Of a stretch of DNA of 64,000 nt, positions 48,455 to 59,800 are shown one piece after another (the stretch's first letter is position 1; each line of letters begins with the position of its first letter). This DNA is from Brachionus manjavacas (taxonomy: Eukaryota > Rotifera > Eurotatoria > Ploima > Brachionidae), in assembly GCA_019054805.1 (NCBI GenBank), contig JAHQIY010000007.1, positions 4,779,501-4,843,500 of the forward strand, given 5' to 3'. The translations under genes were made by a program, and so were the position numbers. The notes under the pieces were generated by a model. It saw only the letters and a list, made by a program, of their open reading frames with translations. It did no database searches and had not been told where the DNA came from.

Positions 48455-50296
48455 TCAATTTGAAATCGAAAGATTTCTATTCATTTCATTGTGAAAGTAA
48501 AATGTATTTTCATAATCATAGTCAATGGTTCTGTCGTCTTTAAATAGAACATACAGGACCTCATTGGCAGCTCTTTCGCCACTTTGAATAGCTCCATCCA
48601 TATAACCCTGCCAAGCAGTAGCTGATTCGGTCCCACAAAAATGGATGTTCATAAATGGTTCGCGTACTGCTCGGGCATAATTTTGCATTACTCCAGAAGA
48701 GCTCAAATTACAGGTCGGACAACCTCCAGTAAATTTTTCCTTTGCCCATATTTTCTCAGCAAATTCTAAATAATTTCTGGCCTCTTCGCCAAAAAATCTA
48801 ACCAACGCTTCGATCACTTCTTGCTTTCTCAGCTCATCTTTTTGATCTTAATTATCACTTCATTAAATAAATGAACTTGTTAATTTTACATTAAAACAAA
48901 CCTGTCCATTCGACTGCCATCTTTGCTCCAATAAAACCAACAAGAGCAGCTTGTCCTTGATCGTTGGTGCCATCAAAAACACAAGCAATTGGTCCGGATT
49001 TTGGAATTCCAACACTTTCACTATTTGACCATTCGTTTGACCACAAAACAGAGCCGTCCGAAACAACCTCGCCAGAAAAGCCCTTCTCTCTCCAGAATGG
49101 CTTCGAATAGGTCACAATAAATTTAATTAAATTTCCCATTTGGCAAAATTGAAACACATGCCTCTTGTAAATCGGCAGCTCAGGATCGAAGCTAATGTGA
49201 ACATACTGATTGATTGGAATAGATGAAATTACTTTTTTACATTCGAACGAAATGGGACCTGACAAATTTTTGGCCATCACAATAGTTTTTTCTTTATCTT
49301 GTCTAATCTCAGTCAAAACAGTATTTAATAAAATTTTATTTTTGTCATTTTTTTTAACAATTTGAGCCAATTTTTCACTTATTTGTTGAGTTCCACCTTT
49401 GACTTTTTTTTCTTGTGCACAACCTTTGTCTGATAGAGCTAAAGACTCCAAGCTTCCTCCACCAGATTTGATGTACATCAGTCCAAATAAAGCATTTACT
49501 TGAGAAGCCTCGGCACCATAAATTGTTCGAATGGCTGGATCAAGCAGTGATCTTGATTTTGAGCTAAACGATTTGGACAGAAGAAACTCGTCCAAATTTC
49601 CCGAATCAAGCCTAGAGGCTAAGCTTAAATTTTCAAATGGATCAATTGTGGATATTTTTTTTGCATTCGAGCTTATCTTCATAGAGCCCATTTGTAAATC
49701 AATTAGACTTAAAAAAGACACACTTGGTATAGATGAGTTATAATTGACTATTTTTCCATTGGTTTCCAAAATTTTTTTTCCCTCTATATGCTGAGGATAT
49801 GTTTCTAAATCAAGTTGTTTCAAAAGTTTTGTAATATGCGTCTGAGAGTCGGTAACCCATTGACCACCTAAATCCCATTTCGACTTTTGACCATCTTCGC
49901 TGCATGTTATATCAACTGATTGAGTTCTCCCTGTTCCAACAAAATATTAGGCTTTAGATTTTTAAAATGGAATTGTTTACCTCCAAGGCGATCTTTGCCT
50001 TCTATAACAAGAATTCGTAGATCATTGCATTTTTGAGTCAAATAATATGCTGAATAAAGTCCTGATAAACCAGCACCTATAATGATTACATCATAAATAA
50101 ATCCACTTTTATCGCCATTATAAGATTCATTTTTGATTTCCTCGTTGGGGACAGAAGGTACAGGAGAATCAATTTCTTCATTTTCGTTTATCAGAACATA
50201 ATTTTCAGAGGCATTTTCGTTTTGAAGTTCACTTGACTCTTGAACTTTTTCTGATGTCGTTTTTTCCTCTGGTTCTACATTTTCTTGGCTATCCAT
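48455..50296 (-). CDS. Monoamine oxidase-like flavin amine oxidase
   Basis: Exons 49981-50296, 48902-49930 and 48455-48846, with introns of 50 and 55 bp, encode 578 residues. Such enzymes oxidise amines with FAD, releasing hydrogen peroxide. Residues 1-70 are an acidic Glu/Asn-rich extension not seen in vertebrate MAO. The dinucleotide fold is DVIIIGAGLSGL, then EGKDRLGGRT and GGQWV. MGNLIKF carries the Lys equivalent to MAO Lys296/305. TGGCPT puts Cys491 at the site that binds FAD covalently in MAO (SGGCYT). FCGTESATAWQGYMDGAIQS and GERAANEVL complete the FAD domain. The protein stops about 35 residues later with no hydrophobic helix, so the outer-mitochondrial-membrane anchor of MAO is missing. 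The substrate is unknown. Confidence 0.92.
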
Positions 50297-50299
50297 TTT

Positions 50300-51885
50300 G
50301 ATGCTAAAAATTTAAAATTAAAACAAAGTAATTTTAATTTTAAATATGATATTTATTCAAATCATGTGGCTTAAGAAGATAATTGTTGCTTTTTAGCAAA
50401 AAAAAGGAAAAAACATCTAGGTGAGCATTTATGTATTTAAAATAAGATAAGTTAGAATTCGATTTTTAATTTTCGTATTTACCATTTTGCCTATTATTTA
50501 TTTATTAAATCAAAAATTAATTTTAGAAATAATTAAATAAAATTTATTAGATAAATTTATTTTAAAATGATGACGTCATAAACACTGATATTGTTGAAAA
50601 AACAAAAAAATTGGACACATCGACAAAAGTTGTCAAAAATCAAAAAAGACTTCGGTGTTTGAATAAAAATGGGTTTTATTGATTGAATTAGAGATAAAGT
50701 TGGATCAAAAAAATTGATTAAAATAGAAAAAAGTTTAATAGTTTAGAGAAAAAAATCAATCAACAAGAACGCTTTTTTAACCTTTGATTGATTTATCATT
50801 TTAAAAATTTCTTTTTCAATATCACTAAAATGTGAAATATAAAATAATTGAAACTATTTTCGGGTTCTATTAAACTTGACAGTGTTTCTTGGGTAAATGT
50901 TTTTTTGTAATCTTAAAGAATACATTAATGGGGGCTTTTTATTTTTTTATGCTTTTTTAAGGATTAGATTCTAATAAAACAAGCTTAGAAAATTTTTTTT
51001 TTATACTCATACACATCAAAATGCTTCTAAACAGTTCAAACAATCTAAACTCCAAGCTGGTCTACAACATAATGGCAGCAGTAGGATTTGGACTCACATG
51101 AGTATTCTCCCTGAGTATAATCTGCGCCATGTATGACTTCCACGCTATCTAAATTTTCAAAATCTGACTTAAAGCATTGTTCTCCTTAAAGGAATGCCTA
51201 AAATGATTAATTTATTTTGGAGCTCTAAAATGATATTTATGGCGAGAATAATTCCAATTCTTTGCTGGCTTTAGAAAGTGCATATCTCGATTTTTCACTT
51301 GTTGCTACACCAAATGATACCATGTGTTGTTTTTGATGCATATTCTGAAAAAACTAAATCATTTTTTTGTAAATTGATCTAAAATAAAAACAAAAAAACC
51401 GAAATCATATGACCTCATTTCTGTAAAATGTAAAAAATTTTGTAATATTCAATCAAGATTTTAAAGTGGATAGAATGTATATTGTAAATAAATATTTTCT
51501 GCAGAATTAATTTATTTTTGTCTTTGATAATTACTTTGAAATATCATCAAAAAAAAAATTTTGAAAAAATTATCAATATTTTTTTAATTTTCAATTAAAG
51601 AAAGAAATTAAAAAAAAACAAGATAGGATTTAGATTTGGAAATAAGCTTTTAATTTGGTACAGGGTCCATGACGAATTTAAAATATCTGTTTAAACCATC
51701 CATTCAGTTTCGAATAGCACATGTTTAATGCTGGCTCAATTAGAACGAAATTAAACAAGATAAGTAAAATATTAAATATAATTTTTTTTAGATATTGGTA
51801 ATTGAGTGATCAAATCAATAAAAAAAATGATTTTAAAAATTTTATTATATCATTTTTTAATTACTTTTAAGCCATTTAAATAAAT
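50300..51885. other. Intergenic between amine oxidase and eIF2A
   Basis: A/T-rich. A possible short cysteine-rich coding stretch lies on the minus strand at about 51045-51185 (see findings). Nothing else was recognised. Confidence 0.3.
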
Positions 51886-51886
51886 A

Positions 51887-54093
51887 TTAAACCGCGCCGA
51901 GTTTTTTCAATTCAGCAATGACTTCATCTTCACGTTTAATTTTATCCAGCTGATTTACCTCAAGCTTAACACCAGAAGCTTGCTTTTTTCTTAAATCCTC
52001 TATCTGTGACAATTTCTATTGCCAAATTAATTTTAATTATTTTCAAACCCAATGCTCCGAGTGTAAATTAAAATTACTTTTCTTAGATTTTTAATCTGCT
52101 TTTCGGGATCATCACTCGGTTTACCGGTGGGCTTAATTTTTAAATCCCTATCAGGCTTCTCATCATCCTGATGCAGTTTGTTCACTATTTGAGATGGCTT
52201 ATTTGTGCCTCTTAGATGTGGAGGAACATATGCCTTGGCTTAATTATTAATTATATTAATTTAATAAACTTGGAAAAATTTTAATAATCAAAAAATGTAC
52301 TCTCTTGTTTAACTACTGGTTGGCTTGTTTTTTTAACAATAGGTTTAGTTGGATAATTTCCTTGTTGCCATTGGACTTGCCATAATTCATTGTTACCACT
52401 CATGGGATGATTGTATAAGATTTCTCCAGAATAGTTCCAGATTTTAAAACTAAAAGAAAATTATTGTAAAATTTTCTTTAATCGATTTCTTTAATTTAGA
52501 GAGTACCCATTCGAAACTCGTAATCTTGGAGCAGTAGTAGCTGTAAGCATATGTTCACCATCAGGGGACCATTCGAAATAAGTCGTGTCATCTGCTTGAA
52601 AAGAGCTCAATTCTTGGGGTGCCCTATTATTCGAGCTAAGGTTCCAGACTTCGATCCTGCCTCTCAAATTGCCAAATCCAGCCAAACACAACAAATTTCC
52701 TTGATGACTAAAAAAACACTCGTTTCTAGGTCCAGTGCCGAAGTCATAAATTGCTTCACTTTTTCCATTAAACAAAGTGACTTTGGCAGGCATTGCTATT
52801 TTATTATGTTAACTTGGTGTCAAAAATTTTAATCATAATCTGTTACTTCCGTAGACGACCACAAATTCGTCACGAACAGGATTCCAGCTAAGGGCGTAAA
52901 TTGGCCCTTTTTTGCTAAGCTGAACCAATTGAGACTCACCATTTGTGTTTATTTGATGCAGAGTCGAGTCACCATAATACGAATTCTGAGATGTTTCAGT
53001 GCTGCACAAAAGCAATAGATTCGTACCTTTGGAAAAAGTTCAAATTCAAAAAAAATTTAAAATGCTATCAACCTGATTTATTCCATTTAAAATCCACTCT
53101 ATCTGCATTAAAAAAACTTTTGTTCGATATGGCATTTGAGAGATCAGGGTACTTATAGAGACGAATAGAAGATGGTTCATTCTAAAAAAAATTAAACAAT
53201 TAAATATTATTTAAAATTATCATTATTTTTTTTTGAATAATAATTAAACCTTTTTTCCAGATGCATAAACTGCAACGCATTTGGAAGCAGAGTTAAATGT
53301 AAAATCTTTCAAATTTTCCATTTTGATCCGATTCACCACATTTTCTTTAACAAAATAACCTAGCCATTTATCTTTAGAATTTTTTTACAAACCCGGGCTA
53401 GATGTGTTGAAAAATAACAGTTCTCCGTTGTTAATTAAGGAAAAAGTATTTTCATCATCTGTCCATTCTACAAATATTTCCAATTGTTTTTTCTGAATAA
53501 TGGATTTTATTGCATTTCCTGATTTCAACTCAATAATATTCAAATTAGCATTCTCTTTTTGGTTATCCTTGGAAACTGGTAAAACCAATTAATAAAATAA
53601 AAGACGAGACTCGTTTTTGAATACTATGAAAAGTCTCCCAGGTGATCAAATAGTTTCCTTTGGGACTAAATTTAAGATAGCTTGTTCTCGGTCTATCGAT
53701 TTCAACGATTGCTTTACAATCGTCTTTCAGATCTATCACTTTACATCTAATAGATTTTTAAGTTAAAGCAAAAGGTAATTTTATTTGAAATTCTACTTTA
53801 TGCTGTTGCAGTAGGCAAAGTATTTCCCAGTCGGATCAAAAGCACTTATTCGACAATTTTTAGACTCATCACTTTGAAAAATTATTTAAAAAAATTAAAA
53901 ATGATTTTTTTTTGTCTACTGAAAGTTGTTGAATTTGGCGATCTGATTGTAGTTGGTGTCATTAGGACTTAAAAGAAATAGACCTTCTGAACTTCGAACT
54001 AAAATTGAAATGATTTACTATTAAATTTAAAATAACAACCTTTTTACCAGAAATAATAGGCGGATTTGGTGAGCTCTGAGTCATTGAAGCCAT
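51887..54093 (-). CDS. EIF2A: Eukaryotic translation initiation factor 2A (eIF2A)
   Basis: Twelve exons: 54048-54093, 53920-53998, 53797-53871, 53625-53746, 53393-53575, 53250-53371, 53073-53181, 52847-53026, 52507-52795, 52301-52449, 52078-52238 and 51887-52015. They give 547 residues, close to human eIF2A (about 585). The factor is a WD-type propeller protein implicated in alternative delivery of initiator tRNA to 40S ribosomes. Signatures: VRSSEGLFLLS near the start, STLHQINTNGESQLVQL, VYGTMPAKVTLF, YDFGTGPRNE, CLAGFGNLRGRIEVW, WSPDGEHMLTATTAPRLRV and AYVPPHLRG. The end is a Lys/Glu-rich coiled coil (QIEDLRKKQASG...ELKKLGAV). All intron phases agree. The intron at 53372-53392 is only 21 nt, far below the 46-68 nt of the others; without it the frame hits a stop. 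Confidence 0.95.
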
Positions 54094-54462
54094 TTGATAA
54101 TTTAGAATTTAAAAAAAAACAATTTTGATGAAAAGATGGTATGCTTGAAAAATAGATTTATTCTTTATTTATTTACGAAGTTTTTCAACAAAACCAAGAT
54201 GACAATATTTTAAATATAGGCATGATTTAACCAATTTGTCTTTAAAAAAAATTTAGAATATTTTTAATAATATTTTTTTAAATTGAAATTTAATTTGTTG
54301 ATTAATAAAATTATTAAAATATTTTAGAAATTTAAATAAATTGTGGTATTAGATTTTCTTTCTATTTCTAATTACTTAAATTCAAAATTTCAATTTTCAA
54401 GTTTTATTTTATTTAACGAGCTTTCAAAAATACTATTTATAGAAAAAAGTATGGAACTCATT

Positions 54463-54576
54463 GTCCTTTTTTATCTAGACAATATTTATCTAGATATAGG
54501 ACTTAGATAATAACTCCTTTATCTAATTTTTTTAAATATATATTGTAAAAAAAATATTGTCTAGATAAAAAAGGAC
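54463..54576. repeat. Perfect 25-bp inverted repeat (MITE-like hairpin)
   Basis: GTCCTTTTTTATCTAGACAA plus TATTT at 54463-54487 has an exact inverted copy at 54552-54576. The 64-base centre repeats the TATCTAG/TTAGATAA words. It has no ORF and probably is a small non-autonomous element. Confidence 0.6.
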
Positions 54577-54599
54577 ACACTGTGCATAGCAATAATTTT

Positions 54600-55980
54600 G
54601 TAGATTACCACATGGTTTGACTTTTAATTAAATATAAAAAAGAGAATATTTAAAACATAAGTTTAATAATTATTTCAATTGAGTTGATTTTTTATTGTTA
54701 AAAATTATATGATTATTTAAAATTATTCAAAAAAATGATTTATTTAAAAACGAATAAAATTCCGAATTTTCAAAGGTTAAATTAAGAAAAACAACAAAGT
54801 TAATCAAATGTGACATTAATAATTTATTAAAAAGCAAAAGTATAACCACCTTTTGTGTCTGAAATAGATCTATTACAACAATAATAATCAATAAAATTTT
54901 TAATCTATCAAAAAATTATCATTTCTTAATACGATTTAAGTTCGCTCACAAATATAAACCGAAACGTTAGATAAACTCTACTAAATAAAAATTACCTCAA
55001 ATTTAATAACTAATAGTTTTTATTTAAAAAAAAAAGCGATTTTAAATCAAGTGTTTTTTACTAATTGAACAGCTTCCTGGTATCTATTTTGTAAATTGCT
55101 CTTATTTACATTAAGCGAATGATAATGACTCGATACCGGTTCTTCGAATAGTTTCGCCATAAAATCATGAAACAATTGAATACCTAAAAAAATAAAAAAA
55201 ATTAAATTATAAACTTTAAAAATGATTTAAAGATTTTTTTAAATGAAAATATTAAAAAATTAATAAAACTAAAGAGAAAAAATTGATGAATATTAAAATG
55301 GATAAATTGGAATAAAATAATGAAAAAGTTTACGATAAAATTTTAATTATCATTATCAGAAATAATTTAAAAAAAGATTTCTAATCAATTTTTAATTTAA
55401 AATTTTATAAACACCATGTTAAAGTCCAAAATATTTAAAATTATTTTTTTTGTATGTTTTATTTGAGTTTACATTCAATTCATGTATTTTTTTTTTCGTA
55501 TAAAAGTTTGTTCATTGAATTATTTACATTGAATTTTATTAATAATAAAATAAAGAAAAATAATTCATTGAAATTTATCATTTTTTCTAGAAAATTAATC
55601 ATACTGTTTTTCATAGATAATAAACTGAAAAATAAATTTTTAAAATTTCCATTATCTATAAAAACGAAAATTTAAATGAAAAAATAAATATTCCAAGAGT
55701 TAATAAAACGTAAATTTTTTAAAATTTGTTCTAAAAAAAATTCTTAATTTAATTTTATCTTAATTATTTCTATCAAAGTTTGGAACATTATTTTTATAAA
55801 AAAAAAAATTCTATTAGTATAAAATATTTTTCTACCAGAATATGTTTTTTGAGTTTTATTTGATTTTTTTAATTTCCTATGAGTTGATACATCACCTTTA
55901 TTTGTATTATATATTCTTTTTTTTTTGAATCAACTTAAGATTAATTTAAGGATATATCATACAATAGACTTTTATTATAT
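54600..55980. other. Intergenic, no gene seen
   Basis: Very A/T-rich. A frame at 55454-55675 is low-complexity Phe/Ile/Lys coding of an A/T run and shows no domain. A stretch around 55050-55190 (minus) has balanced codons (LVNTKNTQ-like frames) but no recognisable product. Confidence 0.3.
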
Positions 55981-55984
55981 TTTA

Positions 55985-56052
55985 TTGGGCTGTAAAGTGT
56001 AACACTTGGCAGAAGCTGCCCAGCCATTTACTACTACTAATACTACTATTAG
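55985..56052 (-). repeat. Tailed repeat, copy 2
   Basis: Reverse complement of the repeat at 36661-36721 with very few changes: AAATGGCTGGGCAGCTTCTG, then GTGTTACACTTTACAGCCC. It ends in an AATAAAATATAATAAAA tail on the minus strand. Confidence 0.65.
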
Positions 56053-56059
56053 AATTTAT

Positions 56060-56816
56060 ATGTATATTTCTTTAAATAGACTAAATAAATTTTCGAAATA
56101 AAAATATTGATTAAGGAAAATACATTAGTTTTTTCCACTTTTAACCTTTACTTTATTAATAATATTTTAGATAATATTTTCATTTTTTTCTCAATTATGA
56201 AAATTTATTTAGTAAAATAAAAGAAATAGGCCCAAACATTATCAAAAAATGAAAAGTACCCTGATAATAAGAAAGTAAGGGAACATCTTATTAAATCTTT
56301 TTTAGAAATCTATAGGAATCTTGACTTGAAGAATATTTAAGAAAAGAAAATGAATATATAAGAATTTGATTTTATTTTCTTGCATTATCTTTTCTATTAC
56401 AATCTATTAAAAATGATCTTACTTGATTAAGAAATTCATATTTCCTTTTAAAGGAATCTGATTAGGAATCTTAAAAAGGTTCTTATAAAAATCTTGATAT
56501 TATCTTCCTAAATTTTTATCTCTTAGAATTTGTTACGAATTCGCACAGGAATCTTGAAAAAAAATGCTAAATACGCCTGTCGGGCAAGACTCTTAAAAGA
56601 ACCTGGTTAGATACTTGGTTATGGAATCTTTGCGATTCCTTAAGGATCCTAAATAGGATTCAGTTCCTTTGATTTATTTAATTTTTAATAAATTTATAAA
56701 ACCGATCTTGTCATTAAATTAAGATAGACTCATGATATGAATAATCCTATTTCGGACTATTATATTTCTTATTTTCAATTCGAAAATGCTGTAATTAGAT
56801 TATTTTAAAATATAAA
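56060..56816. other. Intergenic repeat-like stretch
   Basis: About 56290-56660 is rich in short AGGAATCTT / GATTCCTT words in both orientations, hinting at a degraded inverted-repeat element, but the ends could not be fixed. Confidence 0.3.
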
Positions 56817-56822
56817 TTTATT
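56817..56822 (-). promoter_or_regulatory. Poly(A) signal overlapping the USP stop codon
   Basis: The minus strand reads TTTTAATAAAT. The TAA stop of the proposed last exon (56821-56823) overlaps AATAAA by two bases. Confidence 0.4.
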
Positions 56823-59800
56823 AAAAGGAAAATATTGTGGGGCAAAATGGCTCTAAAATGAAAAAATTTTTAAATTTAAAAAAAAAAGCCACCTGGCAAG
56901 TTTGAATCAAGAACATTAAGCCAGTCTTGGCGAATTTCTTCGATCATAGCTTTGTCTTCATCGGTGCTATTGAACAAGCGGAAAAAACATGGCAAAAATT
57001 TATTAATCATTGTTTCTATTAATGAATTTAAATCTTGCTGGTTAAGTTGCTGCAATCTGGCTCCGGTTTGGTCAAAATTGCTCGAGTCGCTGGCTCGAGA
57101 ATTTTTAAATGTAAATTTTCTAATGGTCGACTGATTCCAAATTTTTAAGCATCTTCGTCTGTTGGCAAGCAAAAACTCATGATGCATTCCCTTCATTTTA
57201 AGACTCAGAGTGCTTATGATTCTTTCGTTGTATTCACATGCAACGCAAAAAAATTGCGCAGCATCCTCAAAGCGCTGAGATTCCATGAAGTTAACTGCGT
57301 TTATAAACGCGGCTATTATTGATCTATAATCTCGATAGTCGTTGAGAAAATTTTCATAGTGCTTCATGATTGGAATCGAGCCTGGTGAAGCCTGACCAGG
57401 CGATTTAAAAGGCCTGAGAATGTATTCATTATATTTTATTTGGGCCAGTGTTTGCAGAATTTTTAGCCGAACATCAGAGTCTTGGAAAATCTGCATTCTA
57501 AACAAGTCCAACAAAGCAATCTGTTTCAATTCGGTTGAGATCATGTTCGCGTTTGCATATATCACTATATGGTTCATTCGGATATCTAATTCGGGAAGTT
57601 TTTCCTCTATATCGGATTTTGACTGTGTATACTTTTTTAGTTCATAATCAATGGCCTTTAAAATAATTATCTTTTATTAGAAAATATGAAATTTTCAGAT
57701 AAAAATTTTACAAATTTTAAAGCTTCATCAGCAGCAGTATGATCGTTTGGACCTGTATTCACTGATATTCTATCATAGCTTGCCATTAGAGCATCAAGGG
57801 TCGAATCATGAAACGCCTTTGCATGTTCCAGGCAAGTCTGGTTGTTTTGCTCATTTGATATTTCTGGAAAATAAGCCAATAATAATTTCATCAAAAACAA
57901 AATAAAATTCTTTACTATTCTGGGCCATTAGGTCATTTGTTTTATTTAATATTTCTAATAAATCTTCCAAGATTCTCTTATATTTTAGTTTATTTAGCTT
58001 ATTATCGAGCATTACACGGTCGTTTTTTAGAAATTCCTCAATATCCGAGTCCAACTCTGTAGTTTCTTGGAAAAAAATAATTAAGAAAAAAATTAGAAAA
58101 AATTAGGAAAAAATTGTGAAAAAAATTTAATTCTCATACCCTGATAAAGAGTTGAGTCATCGGCTCTGGTGTAAATCAGAAAATAAGCACTTGGTATGCG
58201 ATCAGAAGATCTAGTCTTCGTTTTGGACAAGTCATTAAGATCATTGAGTTGGTTGAAATTCTGGCTTGATCCACCGATAGAGTTTGCATAGACGTCCTCC
58301 CACGTTGTTTCACATACTTCAGTATCATTATATTTGAACCATCTACATAGTTTTGGATTCCAGATGTAAGTCCAAAAATGACCGGAAGTCGATGTACCCT
58401 CATGTATGCAAACCGAATGCAAATTGTATCGGTATTTTTTTAGATAGTTTTCATCAAAAGCTGAGTCTATTTTATTTGTTACTTTGACGATAGCTTCGTT
58501 GAGCTCGTTCAATCTTTCTTGGGTCCTGGAAATCCAATTTGCCAAACATTCCTCGACTGTTTTCAAAGTGTTTATTTCATTCAAATTTTTTTCATTAGTG
58601 GCATCGGCTTTGACCGTGCTACTCACCGGTTTAATTTGTCTACAAATATTATTTAATTAAAACCTAGTTTAGATTTTGATTTTGGTCCAACTTACTGAAA
58701 TACTTCATTTTGTGAGTAGTCAGTTCTGACAAAATTCAAAACACAGTTAAGGGCTTCATCTAAAGCCATTGTGCTGCCGGATTCCTGACGATATTTCTTA
58801 ATACTAAAAACAGTTTATTTAAAATTTTACTCTTAATTTAGTAATTTGGTATTTTAAAATTTTATTTGATTATTGAAGGTTTTGTTAAGATTAAAATAGT
58901 CAATTGGCTTCTTATTATCTTTGATCCATATTAATTTTAAAATAAGTTTATATAAGCTAATCGAGTTTAAAAGGAAAAAAAATTCAATTTTTAATCTTTA
59001 AAAAAGAATAAAAAAATGAAAAAAAAATATGAAAAACATAAATGAGACGAAACTCGAATGAATTTTAATGACCAAAGTAAATTCTGAGGTTGACTTTGAA
59101 TACTTTTTTCTTCCTTTTTTAAAATCAAAATGACACTTTTCCAATGTTTTTATTTGCTTTTTTTTATTCTTTCTACTCGATTTTTTTTTTAATTTGTATA
59201 AAAAAGGTTATGTTTTATTAACAGTTATTAAAAAAAAATTTTATGCTTGATTCACTTTTTGTATGTTTAATTTACATTTTATAAGTTTTTCCGATCCTCA
59301 ACCAAAAATGAATAGCAAAACCATTAATTAGAATAAAAAATTATTTAACTTTGCTTTAAAATTATAAGAGTTTTATAAGTCTCACGTCATGATAAAAAAA
59401 AACTCTAATCATTGAATTTTTTATCTTTTGAACTGATTTTTAGTAATTAATTGGCATAACTAAAAAAGATAAAATGTGAATTTTTTCTAATGAGTTTAAG
59501 CCTCAAATTTTATTTTTGGAATTGTATTAGGTATTTAACACAAAAAAAGATTCAAAACGACTATTTGATTAAGTTTATGTGTAACAGGTAGTTCCTTACC
59601 TTTCTTGCTTAATTTACGTAAAATTATACAATTTATGGTAAAATTTTGTAATGAAAAAAATACTCGTCAAAGTAAGTTCAGAGTTACTAAAAAAATTTTA
59701 ATATAAAGAAATTTTTAAGAAAATTTTTTTTCCATCATGATTTTCTCATTAAGCATTTAATATCATGCTTAAGCATCTCAATAGAAAAAATATTGTAATT

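Noticed and set aside
55454-55675. A 73-codon gene
   Set aside because: Low-complexity Phe/Ile/Lys translation of A/T-rich DNA with no motif.
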